The notes under the pieces were generated by a model. That model ran no database searches and was not told the origin of the DNA. It saw nothing but the letters and a program-made list of their open reading frames with translations. From JACKAQ01 sp965227145 (GTDB taxonomy: Bacteria > Calditrichota > Calditrichia > RBG-13-44-9 > J075): a DNA stretch of 64,000 nucleotides. This document shows positions 1 to 8,174 of this stretch, in pieces (position 1 is the stretch's first letter; each line of letters starts with the position of its first letter). The translations under genes were made by a program, and so were the position numbers. The stretch spans positions 2,790,001 through 2,854,000 of the forward strand of contig OZ245730.1 in NCBI GenBank assembly GCA_965227145.1, given 5' to 3'.

Positions 1-1
1 A

Positions 2-214
2 CAACCGCTAATCGACTGGCGTTTTGGCATTATCATTGTTTTCGGGATAATGTATTTGACCAGCGTTTTCATCGCAGCAAAAACAGCACGAACCTATCGC
101 TCGTTGAGCAGGGACCAAAAGCTTATCGGTTTGTTACCGATGCTGTTTTGTCTGATTGCAGCGTTGATTCTGTTTTTTTACTACACCGGCTGCGTTCAGC
201 AATATTTTGAGTGA
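2..214 (+). CDS. Membrane protein, C-terminal fragment
   Basis: The last 70 codons of a gene that begins before the window; reading frame 2 is open from the first base to TGA at 212-214. Two hydrophobic stretches can be seen (about residues 8-26 and 41-61 of the visible part), separated by a basic loop with RTYRSLSRDQK, so this is the end of an inner-membrane protein. The family cannot be named from this fragment. It converges with the minus-strand amidohydrolase gene downstream. Confidence 0.6.
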   Translation, partial: QPLIDWRFGIIIVFGIMYLTSVFIAAKTARTYRSLSRDQKLIGLLPMLFCLIAALILFFYYTGCVQQYFE

Positions 215-284
215 TCAGTTTCTGTTTTACTGACAAAGGTGAGTAGTTTTATCTTTTCACTTTAATGGTAAAAAACCGGAGATC

Positions 285-298
285 CCTGCCTTCGCAGG
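285..298. repeat. Small dispersed hairpin CCTGC-cttc-GCAGG
   Basis: A perfect 5-bp stem with a CTTC loop inside a phrase (ATCCCTGCCTTCGCAGGAATG) typical of short dispersed intergenic repeats. It lies between two convergent genes, so it may also help end transcription. Confidence 0.4.
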
Positions 299-346
299 AA
301 TGACCGGGTATTACAGCTTCAAAATTCTATTCGCCAAACAACCATC

Positions 347-410
347 CATCCGCGATTCAATTTCGGAAGAATATCTGTGGAAAAAATGTCCCGAAACTGA
401 ATCGCGGATG
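347..410. terminator. Long inverted repeat between convergent genes
   Basis: Two 20-base arms (347-366 and 391-410) match as reverse complements at 19 of 20 positions, CATCCGCGATTCAATTTCGG against its partner, around a 24-base loop. It begins 3 bases past the stop of the minus-strand gene at 414. There is no clear T-run, so it may be a terminator, an mRNA 3' stabiliser, or a dispersed palindrome. Confidence 0.5.
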
Positions 411-413
411 ATC

Positions 414-1778
414 CTACTCTATCTCGCCAAGTTGACGATATTTTTGCAAATATTTTTCATATAATTGGGTATGGCGGCTGCTCAAATCGACATGTCTGCC
501 GGCGATAAACATATGCTCAACCTGAGTAGTAATTTCCAGCGGATCGCCGGTGGTGACAATCAGCGTAGCATCCTTCCCTACTTCCAGCGAACCGACCCGT
601 TCCGCAATCCCGAATATTTGCGCGGGATACAGCGTTACCGATTTCAATGCTTCATCTTTTGGTAATCCGTAAGCTGCGGCGGTTGCTGCTTCGTATGGCA
701 GGTTGCGGGTGTGTCCCGGATCGCTGATGCCTTCTGCAGGAGCGATGCAAAAACGAACACCTGCGGCGTGCAATTTTGCGGGACCGGTAAACGGTGTGTC
801 GTATCCTTCCCAACGGCGATCCGGCAGTGAATGAACGTTGTGATAAATCACCGGAATATCCTGCGCTTTCAATTCATCCGCGATGCGCCAGGCGTCGTAT
901 CCGCCAACCAGAATCATTTGCAATTGCTCCGTTTTCGCCCAATCTATCGCCGCCTGAATCTGGCGAATATCATCTGCGTGAATAAACAACGGCGCTTTTC
1001 CGGTGATAAACGGCGCCATTGCCTCCAGCCGCGTGCTCGATTCGAACGGTTGACCGGATATTTTCAATTGATGATACGCCCGCGCATCTGCGAAAAATTT
1101 GCGAATATTTTCCAACTGCTCATCGCGATCTTTCAATTGATCTTCAGCGCTTTGGCGCATCCAGATCCGTTCAATGGCCTTCATTTGCGGCCAGCGGATG
1201 TGCAGTCCCACCGGCGATTTTTCGGTCATATTTTCCCATGTCCAGCCATCGAGCGACATTAGCGCGGATGTTCCGGAGATCAATCCGCCCTGCGGTACGC
1301 TTTGGGCGAGAGCGACGCCGTTGGCGCGGGTTACGGGGAGTAATTCGCTATCGGGATTATAGGCAACCTCCGCCCGGACTTCCGGCGTGAACGTACCGAC
1401 TTCGCGATAATCGCGGGTAGCGCGAACAGCATTGATTTCCGATAAGCCGAGGATTGTGTTTGCCGCAATCATTGCCGGATACACATGTTTTCCGTTGATA
1501 TCAATAATTTCCGCATTTTCCGGTAACGCGGCTTCTCCGCCTATAAAGGTAATTTTACCGTTATCGAACAAAATGGTGGTTGCCGGCATTGTAGCGCCGC
1601 TGACGGTGTGTACAGTGCCGTTCACCAACGCGATGGGGTGATCCTGCGGCGGTGCGGGCACCTGATCGCTGGCGAATGCCATCCAGCCGAACCCGGTAAG
1701 CAGTAATATTACCAGCGAGTTGCGGGAAATTTTTTCGGCAGTTGATTTCATTAATAACATCAGGGAAATCAGTATCAT
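414..1778 (-). CDS. Secreted amidohydrolase-like protein, probably non-catalytic
   Basis: A 454-residue protein related to the imidazolonepropionase-like amidohydrolases. The family layout is visible: an N-terminal beta segment (IALVNGTVHTVSG), the segment before the first metal motif (GKHVYPAMIAANTILG), and the C-terminal closing motif (VGSLEVGKDATLIVTTGDP). The usual HxH after GLID is absent; AANT stands in its place, so metal binding is probably lost. ATG at 1778 has a GGAG site 9 bases upstream; an alternative ATG at 1751 gives a cleaner signal sequence (LVILLLTGFGWMAFA). It resembles the N-terminal half of the 1034-residue protein encoded at 3929-7033, so the two may cooperate or derive from a shared fusion. 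The export prediction rests only on the hydrophobic N-terminus. Confidence 0.75.
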   Translation of the reverse strand: MILISLMLLMKSTAEKISRNSLVILLLTGFGWMAFASDQVPAPPQDHPIALVNGTVHTVSGATMPATTILFDNGKITFIGGEAALPENAEIIDINGKHVYPAMIAANTILGLSEINAVRATRDYREVGTFTPEVRAEVAYNPDSELLPVTRANGVALAQSVPQGGLISGTSALMSLDGWTWENMTEKSPVGLHIRWPQMKAIERIWMRQSAEDQLKDRDEQLENIRKFFADARAYHQLKISGQPFESSTRLEAMAPFITGKAPLFIHADDIRQIQAAIDWAKTEQLQMILVGGYDAWRIADELKAQDIPVIYHNVHSLPDRRWEGYDTPFTGPAKLHAAGVRFCIAPAEGISDPGHTRNLPYEAATAAAYGLPKDEALKSVTLYPAQIFGIAERVGSLEVGKDATLIVTTGDPLEITTQVEHMFIAGRHVDLSSRHTQLYEKYLQKYRQLGEIE

Positions 1779-1838
1779 CTACATGTGCTCCAATTAATAT
1801 TTGGTGTTTAAATGTTTCATTTTCAGGGTTCTGTGACG

Positions 1839-1960
1839 CAATAATGGAACATCTACGATGTTCGGTCTTTTTCAAATCATTGCGGTAAATATTTACCTCG
1901 TAGAGGTTTTATTATTGTAGTCTATCAAAAACCGGAATATCTAATCCTCGTAGAGGATTT
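1839..1960. repeat. REP-like palindromic unit, transposase-proximal copy
   Basis: The unit runs from CAATAATGGAACATCTACG to a terminal AATCCTC-GTA-GAGGATT palindrome. Its two halves are imperfect inverted repeats (CTACAATAAT-type left end against ATTATTGTAG at 1912-1921). A second near-copy lies at 2688-2812 in the same orientation, so the pair brackets the transposase gene. Confidence 0.65.
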
Positions 1961-2423
1961 ATTCAAAGAATTCAAATAAATACTTATCGTCATATTCAAT
2001 TGCAAATCGCTTTAATAGTTCAACATATTCTTCGCGAAATGTTCGTTTTCTATGGTGAATTTCCTGATTTTTAATGTAAGAATAAACATCGTCTAATTGA
2101 GATCTGCCATATGTAAAAGCAGCATATCCATCTTGCCAATGAAATTTCATTTGAAACCATCCCTTTTCGTTAATAAATGTTGATGAACTTTTTTTTATCG
2201 CACCAATAAGATCTGATATTTTATCGTTTGGGTTTAATCCAACTAAAATATGAACATGATCAGACATGCCATTTATGATGAGTGATTTATGATTCCTTTT
2301 TGTAATTATACCACTGATATAGCTGAATAATTCTGGCCGAATTTCTTTTGTCAATAAACGATTGCGATATTTGGGCGCAAAGACAAATTGGATATATAAT
2401 TGTGTGAATGTTCCAGGTTTCAT
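1959..2423 (-). CDS. REP-associated tyrosine transposase (IS200/IS605 Y1 family)
   Basis: A 154-residue HUH single-strand transposase of the Transposase_17 family. The HUH motif is HVH at residues 56-58 (SDHVHILVG), and the nucleophile is probably Tyr116 in YSYIKNQEIHH. ATG at 2423 is chosen because the family begins MKPGTFTQLY; the open frame extends upstream only into repeat sequence. It stands alone without a TnpB partner and is surrounded by REP-like palindromes, which is the arrangement of RAYT genes thought to mobilise or process REP elements. The reading frame is intact. Confidence 0.85.
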   Translation of the reverse strand: MKPGTFTQLYIQFVFAPKYRNRLLTKEIRPELFSYISGIITKRNHKSLIINGMSDHVHILVGLNPNDKISDLIGAIKKSSSTFINEKGWFQMKFHWQDGYAAFTYGRSQLDDVYSYIKNQEIHHRKRTFREEYVELLKRFAIEYDDKYLFEFFE

Positions 2424-2479
2424 ATTTTTATGTCTTTTTATATCCGTTACGAGAATGGTTTTTTTTTGAGTTTTATGTG

Positions 2480-2739
2480 CTACAATAATGGAACATCTAC
2501 GATGTTCGTTCCTTTTCAATTCTATTTTGTGCTACAATAATGGAACATCTACGATGTTCGTTCTTTTTCAATTCTATTTTGTGCTACAATAATGGAACAT
2601 CTACGATGTTCGTTCCTTTTCAATTCTATTTTATGCTACAATAATGGAACATCTACGATGTTCGTTTCTTTTCAATTCTATTTTGTGCTACAATAATGGA
2701 ACATCTACGATGTTCGGTCTTTTTCAAATCATTGCGGTA
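2480..2739. repeat. 52-bp tandem repeat, five copies of the REP left half
   Basis: The phrase TACAATAATGGAACATCTAC begins at 2481, 2533, 2585, 2637 and 2689, a period of exactly 52 bases, with GATGTTCG and a CTTTTCAATTCTATTT linker between copies. The last copy is the left half of a complete REP-like unit. It lies immediately upstream of the transposase gene, suggesting local expansion of that half-unit. Confidence 0.85.
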
Positions 2740-2812
2740 AATGTTTACCACGTAGAGGTTTTATTATTGTAGTCTATCATAAACCGGAATATCTAATCCT
2801 CGTAGAGGATTG
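2688..2812. repeat. REP-like palindromic unit, distal copy
   Basis: A near-copy of the unit at 1839-1960. CTACAATAATGGAAC at its left end pairs imperfectly with TTATTATTGTAG near 2773, and it ends in the AATCCTCGTAGAGGATT palindrome. The following GATAATTCAATG is also seen after the third, partial copy near 7149. Confidence 0.65.
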
Positions 2813-2879
2813 ATAATTCAATGTTTACAATCGTTCAAATTAACACAATTATCCCACCCATCGGGAACTCAGGTGACCA

Positions 2880-3560
2880 TCATTTTTGATACACAGGATC
2901 GTTGAAGATTTGGGCTGCCAAATCTGTCATCAATTGTTCCCAGCGTTGGGTGCCGATGTATTTTTCCAACTCGATTGTTTCCGCAGCGGTGACGCCTTTT
3001 TGGACAACTTTGCCATCGCGATTATCCCACAGCACATAGCGCAGGCAATGCTGGGTTAGTCCGGATGCGGATACTTCAAAGACATCCGTCAATCGATCTT
3101 TGATATTTTTGCCGGTGTGCTGAATATCCAGTCGGGAGAGAATGAGCACAAACGGATAATCGCCACCGGGAAGATCGAAACGGGAAGACAATGCGGGCAC
3201 CGGAATTGTTACCGTTGCTTCCGCCTGCGGAAGGGTTTCGGTGTTCCATTGGATTTCCGCGGCGTTATTGATTGAATAAACCAATGCGGCATCTTTAAAC
3301 ACGGTGCTTTTGCGAATGGCTACGGGGAACTGCCGTTTTAAATAATAGCGATAGCGCTGCACCGGAAATTCTTTTATATCGCGGTCGTAGGTAATTTGCA
3401 GGCTGTCAATCATTACGATTGCCAGACGTGCATCGGTCAATTGTGCCTGCTGGTAGCCCGCATCTTTTTGGGATTCCGGCTGGATTAACTTTGTTCCGGC
3501 ACAACTGGCGATAAAGAGCATCAGAAAAAAGGTTGAACATTTTTTGACCATCGATGACAT
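2880..3560 (-). CDS. Lipoprotein of unknown function
   Basis: A 226-residue protein with a lipoprotein signal (MVKKCSTFFLMLFIASC; the acylated Cys lies in IASC). ATG at 3560 has a GAGG site about 6 bases upstream; a second ATG at 3551 would also fit. The mature part alternates beta strands and polar loops, with phrases such as LAIVMIDSLQITYDRD and YPFVLILSRLDIQHTGKN, and a C-terminal segment WEQLMTDLAAQIFNDPVYQK. It is reminiscent of small outer-membrane-associated accessory lipoproteins, but I do not recognise the family. It is flanked by REP sequence on one side and dispersed repeats on the other, so it is probably transcribed alone. Confidence 0.65.
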   Translation of the reverse strand: MSSMVKKCSTFFLMLFIASCAGTKLIQPESQKDAGYQQAQLTDARLAIVMIDSLQITYDRDIKEFPVQRYRYYLKRQFPVAIRKSTVFKDAALVYSINNAAEIQWNTETLPQAEATVTIPVPALSSRFDLPGGDYPFVLILSRLDIQHTGKNIKDRLTDVFEVSASGLTQHCLRYVLWDNRDGKVVQKGVTAAETIELEKYIGTQRWEQLMTDLAAQIFNDPVYQK

Positions 3561-3654
3561 ACAGACCTCGGTTGTGATTGCGTCGTTACTTTTATTGGCA
3601 TACTGTTTCGTGTAGTGGTAGATATTGAGTGATTTGATATGCCTTAAAGACGAG

Positions 3655-3745
3655 ATTCTTCGTCGTTTCACTCCTCAGAATGACCACGATGTCATGCTGA
3701 GAATCCCGGCTTGCCGGGAGACGAAGCATCTGAGTTTTGAGATAT
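3655..3745. repeat. Dispersed intergenic repeat with nested palindromes
   Basis: Contains TTCACTCCTCAGAATGACC, its partial complement GTCATGCTGAGAATC, and a perfect 7-bp hairpin TCCCGGC-TT-GCCGGGA at 3704-3719. The flanks (GTGGTAGATATTG near 3616 and GATATCTACC near 3742) also pair. This is a compound dispersed repeat in the gap 3561-3928; no gene is visible there. Confidence 0.5.
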
Positions 3746-3928
3746 CTACCAAATAGTGACACTACCCTGTTTCGTTTTCCAAAATTCAAATACCAAAACA
3801 CAAAATAAATAAGGGCTTCGACTTCGCTCAGCCTGACAAAGCTTGGTATATTATTATAAAAAAATTATGTCCGCTCACTTTCTAAAACACAAATGCCAAA
3901 AATCAAGATAAATAAGGGCTTCGACTTT

Positions 3929-6900
3929 TTAATGATCGTGTCCATCGTGACGGCAGGAGTATTCCCCGGATTTTTTCATGGTAAACACTTTGCCGCCGGA
4001 TTTGCCGTTGGCTGTTGCCAGATATCGCTGAATGAGATCCGCACGTTCAGATGCCACCTGCTGACGCAATTGCATATCTTCTTCGCGATCAAACATTTTG
4101 CGACCATCTACCCAGGTTTGTTCGCAACGGGTATAAGTGGATAACGGATCGCCATTCCATACGGCAATATCCGCATCTTTGCCCACTTCCAGCGAACCGG
4201 TTTTATCGGCAATGCCCAACTGGATGGCCGGATTGAGCGTTACAAATTTGAGCGCTTCCTGCGGTGCGACGCCGCCATATTTTATCGCTTTTGCCGCTTC
4301 GGTATTTAACCGCCGGGCGAGTTCGTTACTGTCTGAATTGAATGAAACGTTTACGCCAACGTGATGCATAATTGCCCCATTATATGGAATAGCATCATAT
4401 ACTTCAAATTTAAATGCCCACCAGTCGCTGAAAGCAGATGCGCCGATAGCTGCTTCCTTTATGGTTTCGGCAACTTTGTAACCTTCGAGAACATGTTGGA
4501 ACGTGCCGATTTTGAAACCGAAATCCTGGGCGATTCGGCAAAGCATCAATATTTCATCCTGGCGATAGGAATGGGAATGTACCAATCGCTCACCGTTGAT
4601 AATCTCCAGCAATGTTTCCAACTCGAGATCTCGGCGGGGCGGCACGGTGCGCAACTGCACTTTTTTATTGAGTGCGTTGTAACGATTCCATGCATCGCGA
4701 TAATCGCGGGCAGCGCGGAAACGATCGCGCATGATCGTTTCCACACCCATGCGGGTTTGGGGATAGCGGGTGGTATTATCATCGCCCCAGTTACTTTGTT
4801 TTACGTTTTCGCCGAGGGCGAATTTGATGCCGCCGGGTGCGCCGGCAATTTTCATGGCTTCGGGCATTGCGCCCCAACGCAGCTTAACCACCGAGTTTTG
4901 TCCGCCCATTGGATTTGCTGATCCGTGTAACTGGTTGGCGGCAGTTAATCCGCCGGCAAGCTCGCGATACCAGGAAATATCGTAACTATCCACCACATCA
5001 CCGATGCGCACTTCCGCGGTCACTGCCTGGGTGGCTTCGTTTACGCCGCGATCGATGCCCGTATGCGAATGCGCATCAATTAATCCGGGTGTGATATGTT
5101 TGCCGGTTGCATCGATCACGAGTGCATCTTTTGGCGCGCTGATGTTTTGTCCGATCTGAACAATTTTACCGGCGCGGATGAGCAAATCGGCATTTTGCAG
5201 TATTCCCTGCGATGCGCTGGTCCAGATGGTTGCATTTTTCAACACAACCACGGCAGGTTGCACCGGCATCGATTTCCGGTTATATGCCCCCCACCCTGCT
5301 TTCGGCTGATAGGGTTGCACCTGCACGGTATCTTTTCCGGATTTCTTTTCCACGGTTGCCGGTGGTTCGGTTTGGGTTGCCATCCATTCAAACGATTGTC
5401 CGTCCGGCGCTAATCCGCTGCCTTTCCAATTATTGCCGTCTCGTGCAGCGGAAAGCAGCAACATCCCGGGCAAACCGAGGCTATCGCCGGAAAAATTCAG
5501 GAACAATCGCCGGTGATCGAGTTTGATGGCTTCAAACTTGATCTTCTTTTCTGTCACGGTCTCCAGTTCCGCAGACAGTTTTTCCGGTTTTCCGGTTATA
5601 TTGAGCGTTCCGCTGACGGACAGCGAGTGTTGAGGAATCTTCAGTTGTAGATCATATTTTCCACGGGCATCCAGCTCCGGCGGTGCGGTTATCTGGCTGC
5701 GTTTACCGTTTACCCACACATCGATAATGCTGCGATCGTCATCAAATAAATTTCCGTTGGTGATGAGCAGGTCTGCACGTTTGCCATTGGCGATGCTGCC
5801 GATCTGATCATCCACGCCGAGCAACGTTGCCGCATTAGTGGTGAGCGCAGCCAACGCAACATTTTCGGATAATCCCCGTTCGATGGCTTTGCGCAATTGT
5901 TTGTGGAAATCCTGTTTTTTATCCAATCCATCGCGGGTGAACATTTGCGATACATTGTGTGATGCCAGAATTGCCGGGTTTTCCGGTGCGAAATACCAAT
6001 GTTGCAATTCCTGCAAATCGAGATCGATCGCGTCTTCCGGGGTTTCCGCGTTCAGTTTTTCCGGGAAATTGAGTGGGGTAATAACCGGATACGCATGTTG
6101 CTGCACGGCATCGGCGATGCGATATTCCATTCCGCTGGCTTTCACCCAGATATTCAGATTAAACTCTTTTGCGATAGCAACTGCGCGCAGATATTCCAGA
6201 TCGTCGCCCACTTCGAAAACAACCGGCTGCTGTCCGGCGATGGCATCGGCAAGTGCGGCAAGCGCATCGTTGGTTTCCGGTGCGGGTTGCGCCATGTTCA
6301 AATCCCATGCGCTGTGGGCTTGCTGATACCATTTGGCATCCAGAAATGTTTGGCGAATAAGTGCGATGATGCCCATCAACGAGGAGGGATAACCGCCGCC
6401 GGAGCGTTGAAAAGAGATGTGTTGGGCAACATCCTGCCGAATTATTTGTTCTGACAGATCGCTGCCGCCCAATGCGATGACGGCGCTGTTCCCGCGGAAA
6501 TTACCGGATTGGGGGACGATCCACGCTGCGGTGAATCCCTGTTTGTGTAAATTATTGAGATCGTTGTCTTTTACACTAAAGGCATCGGTTGCGCGACGCC
6601 GTGCATCTACTTTTTCATTCCAATGGGCTGCGCCGCCGGTGGGGTTTTTATTATCACCGGTTTTTTCGGATATGCCGAGATTGCTGAATACATCGATTAA
6701 TCCGGGATAGATGGTTTTGCCGCTGTAATCCCAAACCTGGGCGGCTTGCGGCGGCGTGATGGCTGCGCCAACGGCTTCGATGATGCCATCGCGGATGATA
6801 ATTGTGCCGTTTTCCAACACATTGCCGGGTGCGCGCACAATTTTGGCGTTGGTGAGCGCATGTAATCCGGGCAGGTGATCGCGCAAACCTTCTACGGGTT

Positions 6901-7033
6901 TGGTTTGGGCGATTATGGCGGGCATGATCATCATTATTATTATTGTAACGGCATAATGCATTACCGCGACTGGCTTATTTGTCATTTTTGTATCGGTCAG
7001 TGTTGTTTTTCTGATCCGGGAAACAATTTTCAT
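3929..7033 (-). CDS. Tandem amidohydrolase, secreted, two-domain
   Basis: A 1034-residue protein with two amidohydrolase modules in series. ATG at 7033 is preceded by GGAG at 8 bases, and a hydrophobic signal (YAVTIIIMMIMPAIIAQ) follows, so the protein is probably exported. The first module has lost its metal motif (GLIDVFSNLG in place of DxHxH). The second module keeps it: GLIDAHSHTG, then histidines in LVHSHSYRQDE and GTFQHVLEGYK and an acidic residue in NSDSNELARR. Each module closes with the usual GSLEVGKDADIAVWNGDP-type segment. The C-terminus carries a His-rich tail (CRHDGHDH). The family hydrolyses amide or ester bonds in cyclic substrates or peptides; the substrate here cannot be read from the sequence. 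Confidence 0.8.
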   Translation of the reverse strand: MKIVSRIRKTTLTDTKMTNKPVAVMHYAVTIIIMMIMPAIIAQTKPVEGLRDHLPGLHALTNAKIVRAPGNVLENGTIIIRDGIIEAVGAAITPPQAAQVWDYSGKTIYPGLIDVFSNLGISEKTGDNKNPTGGAAHWNEKVDARRRATDAFSVKDNDLNNLHKQGFTAAWIVPQSGNFRGNSAVIALGGSDLSEQIIRQDVAQHISFQRSGGGYPSSLMGIIALIRQTFLDAKWYQQAHSAWDLNMAQPAPETNDALAALADAIAGQQPVVFEVGDDLEYLRAVAIAKEFNLNIWVKASGMEYRIADAVQQHAYPVITPLNFPEKLNAETPEDAIDLDLQELQHWYFAPENPAILASHNVSQMFTRDGLDKKQDFHKQLRKAIERGLSENVALAALTTNAATLLGVDDQIGSIANGKRADLLITNGNLFDDDRSIIDVWVNGKRSQITAPPELDARGKYDLQLKIPQHSLSVSGTLNITGKPEKLSAELETVTEKKIKFEAIKLDHRRLFLNFSGDSLGLPGMLLLSAARDGNNWKGSGLAPDGQSFEWMATQTEPPATVEKKSGKDTVQVQPYQPKAGWGAYNRKSMPVQPAVVVLKNATIWTSASQGILQNADLLIRAGKIVQIGQNISAPKDALVIDATGKHITPGLIDAHSHTGIDRGVNEATQAVTAEVRIGDVVDSYDISWYRELAGGLTAANQLHGSANPMGGQNSVVKLRWGAMPEAMKIAGAPGGIKFALGENVKQSNWGDDNTTRYPQTRMGVETIMRDRFRAARDYRDAWNRYNALNKKVQLRTVPPRRDLELETLLEIINGERLVHSHSYRQDEILMLCRIAQDFGFKIGTFQHVLEGYKVAETIKEAAIGASAFSDWWAFKFEVYDAIPYNGAIMHHVGVNVSFNSDSNELARRLNTEAAKAIKYGGVAPQEALKFVTLNPAIQLGIADKTGSLEVGKDADIAVWNGDPLSTYTRCEQTWVDGRKMFDREEDMQLRQQVASERADLIQRYLATANGKSGGKVFTMKKSGEYSCRHDGHDH

Positions 7034-7146
7034 TGAGCATCTCCGGCGCTTCTGTTGTTGTTGTTGATTGACGGGCGAATATACCAAATTCTTTTGAAAT
7101 AGAAAAGATGGGGTGACATTGGCTATTGGAAATTAGCGTTTTGAAT

Positions 7147-7221
7147 CGAATCCTCGTTGAGGATTGATAATTTCATGCGTTACAATCGATCAATCTACAA
7201 TAATGGAACATCTACGATGTT
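7147..7221. repeat. Partial REP-like unit near the repeat block
   Basis: AATCCTCGTTGAGGATTGAT is followed by a spacer and then CTACAATAATGGAACATC, the two ends of the REP units at 1839 and 2688 in swapped order. It lies about 110 bases upstream of the start of the tandem amidohydrolase gene. Confidence 0.55.
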
Positions 7222-7290
7222 TTTTGCAAAAAACCCAGCACCGCCGACTTGTAGAATCTTTTTTACAAAGCGGTTTTGAAGTTTCAACGT

Positions 7291-7500
7291 CGGTTTTTCA
7301 TTTTGAACAAAGCGTGTTTAAGGCGTTGAAATCGGTTTTTCATTTTGAACAAAGCGTGTTTAAGGCGTTGAAATCGGTTTTTCATTTTGAACAAAGTGTG
7401 TTTAAGGCTTTGAAATCGGTTTTTCATTTTGAACAAAGCGTGTTTAAGGCGTTGAAATCGGTTTTTCATTTTGAACGAAGCGTGTTTAAGGCTTTGAAAT
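7291..7500. repeat. 42-bp tandem repeat, five copies
   Basis: Five uninterrupted copies, each beginning CGGTTTTTCATTTTGAAC, at 7291, 7333, 7375, 7417 and 7459, with a few substitutions. The period is a multiple of three, so both strands stay open through it (giving KSVFHFEQSVFKAL on the plus strand), but the open frame has no ribosome site and starts in REP sequence. I read it as a non-coding minisatellite. Confidence 0.9.
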
Positions 7501-8003
7501 CGGTTTATTTTTTTTGCGATGTGTGTTTGGAGCCAATGTTAGGTGTTGTTTCGGTTTGTGGTTTTGCAAAGCGGAGCTTTTGTGATAAGGGCGTTCCAGG
7601 CGGAGCCTGGAACGAGGGGGGTGCTTCGGTTTATTTTTTTTTGCGATGTGTGTTTGGAGCCAATGTTAGGTGATGTTCCGGTTTGTGGTTTTGCAAAGCG
7701 GTGCTTTTGTGATAAGGGCGTTCCAGGCGGAGCCTGGAACGAGAGGGTGCTTCGGTTTATTTTTTTTGCGATGTGTGTTTGGAGCCAATGTTAGGTGTTG
7801 TTTCGGTTTGTGGTTTTGCAAAGCGGAGCTTTTGTGATAAGGGCGTTCCAGGCGGAGCCTGGAACGAGGGGGGTGCTTCGGTTTATTTTTTTTTGCGATG
7901 TGTGTTTGGAGCCAATGTTAGGTGTTGTTTCGGTTTGTGGTTTTGCAAAGCGGAGCTTTTTTGATAATAGCGTTCCAGGCGGAGCCTGGAACGAGAGGGT
8001 GCT
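7501..8003. repeat. 126-bp tandem repeat, four copies
   Basis: CGGTTTATTTTTTT starts at 7501, 7627, 7753 and 7879, exactly 126 bases apart. Each unit contains GGAGCCAATGTTAGGTG and ends with the hairpin GTTCCAGGC-GGA-GCCTGGAAC. The period is three times that of the adjoining 42-bp repeat, and both begin CGGTTT, so they may share an origin. Confidence 0.9.
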
Positions 8004-8090
8004 TTGGCTTCGCTCTGCATGACAGGTGATTAGTGGGTTTTTGGATGCACGATTTAGGCTTTTGGGTATGATGTAAGTGGAAAATAATTT

Positions 8091-8148
8091 GTTGTAAAGC
8101 GGAGCTTTTGTGATAAGGGCGTTCCAGGCGGAGCCTGGAACGAGGGGG
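8091..8148. repeat. Detached partial copy of the 126-bp repeat
   Basis: Carries only the last part of the unit, from TTGTAAAGCGGAGC through the GTTCCAGGC/GCCTGGAAC hairpin, after about 90 bases of unrelated sequence. It lies just beyond the stop of the integrase gene and could act as its terminator. Confidence 0.7.
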
Positions 8149-8174
8149 GGGCGGCTTTGCTCAGCTTGGTTGTG

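Noticed and set aside
7164..7673. 169-codon plus-strand frame with repeated KSVFHFEQSVFKAL
   Set aside because: Produced by a 42-bp tandem repeat whose period is a multiple of three; both strands are open and it starts within REP sequence.
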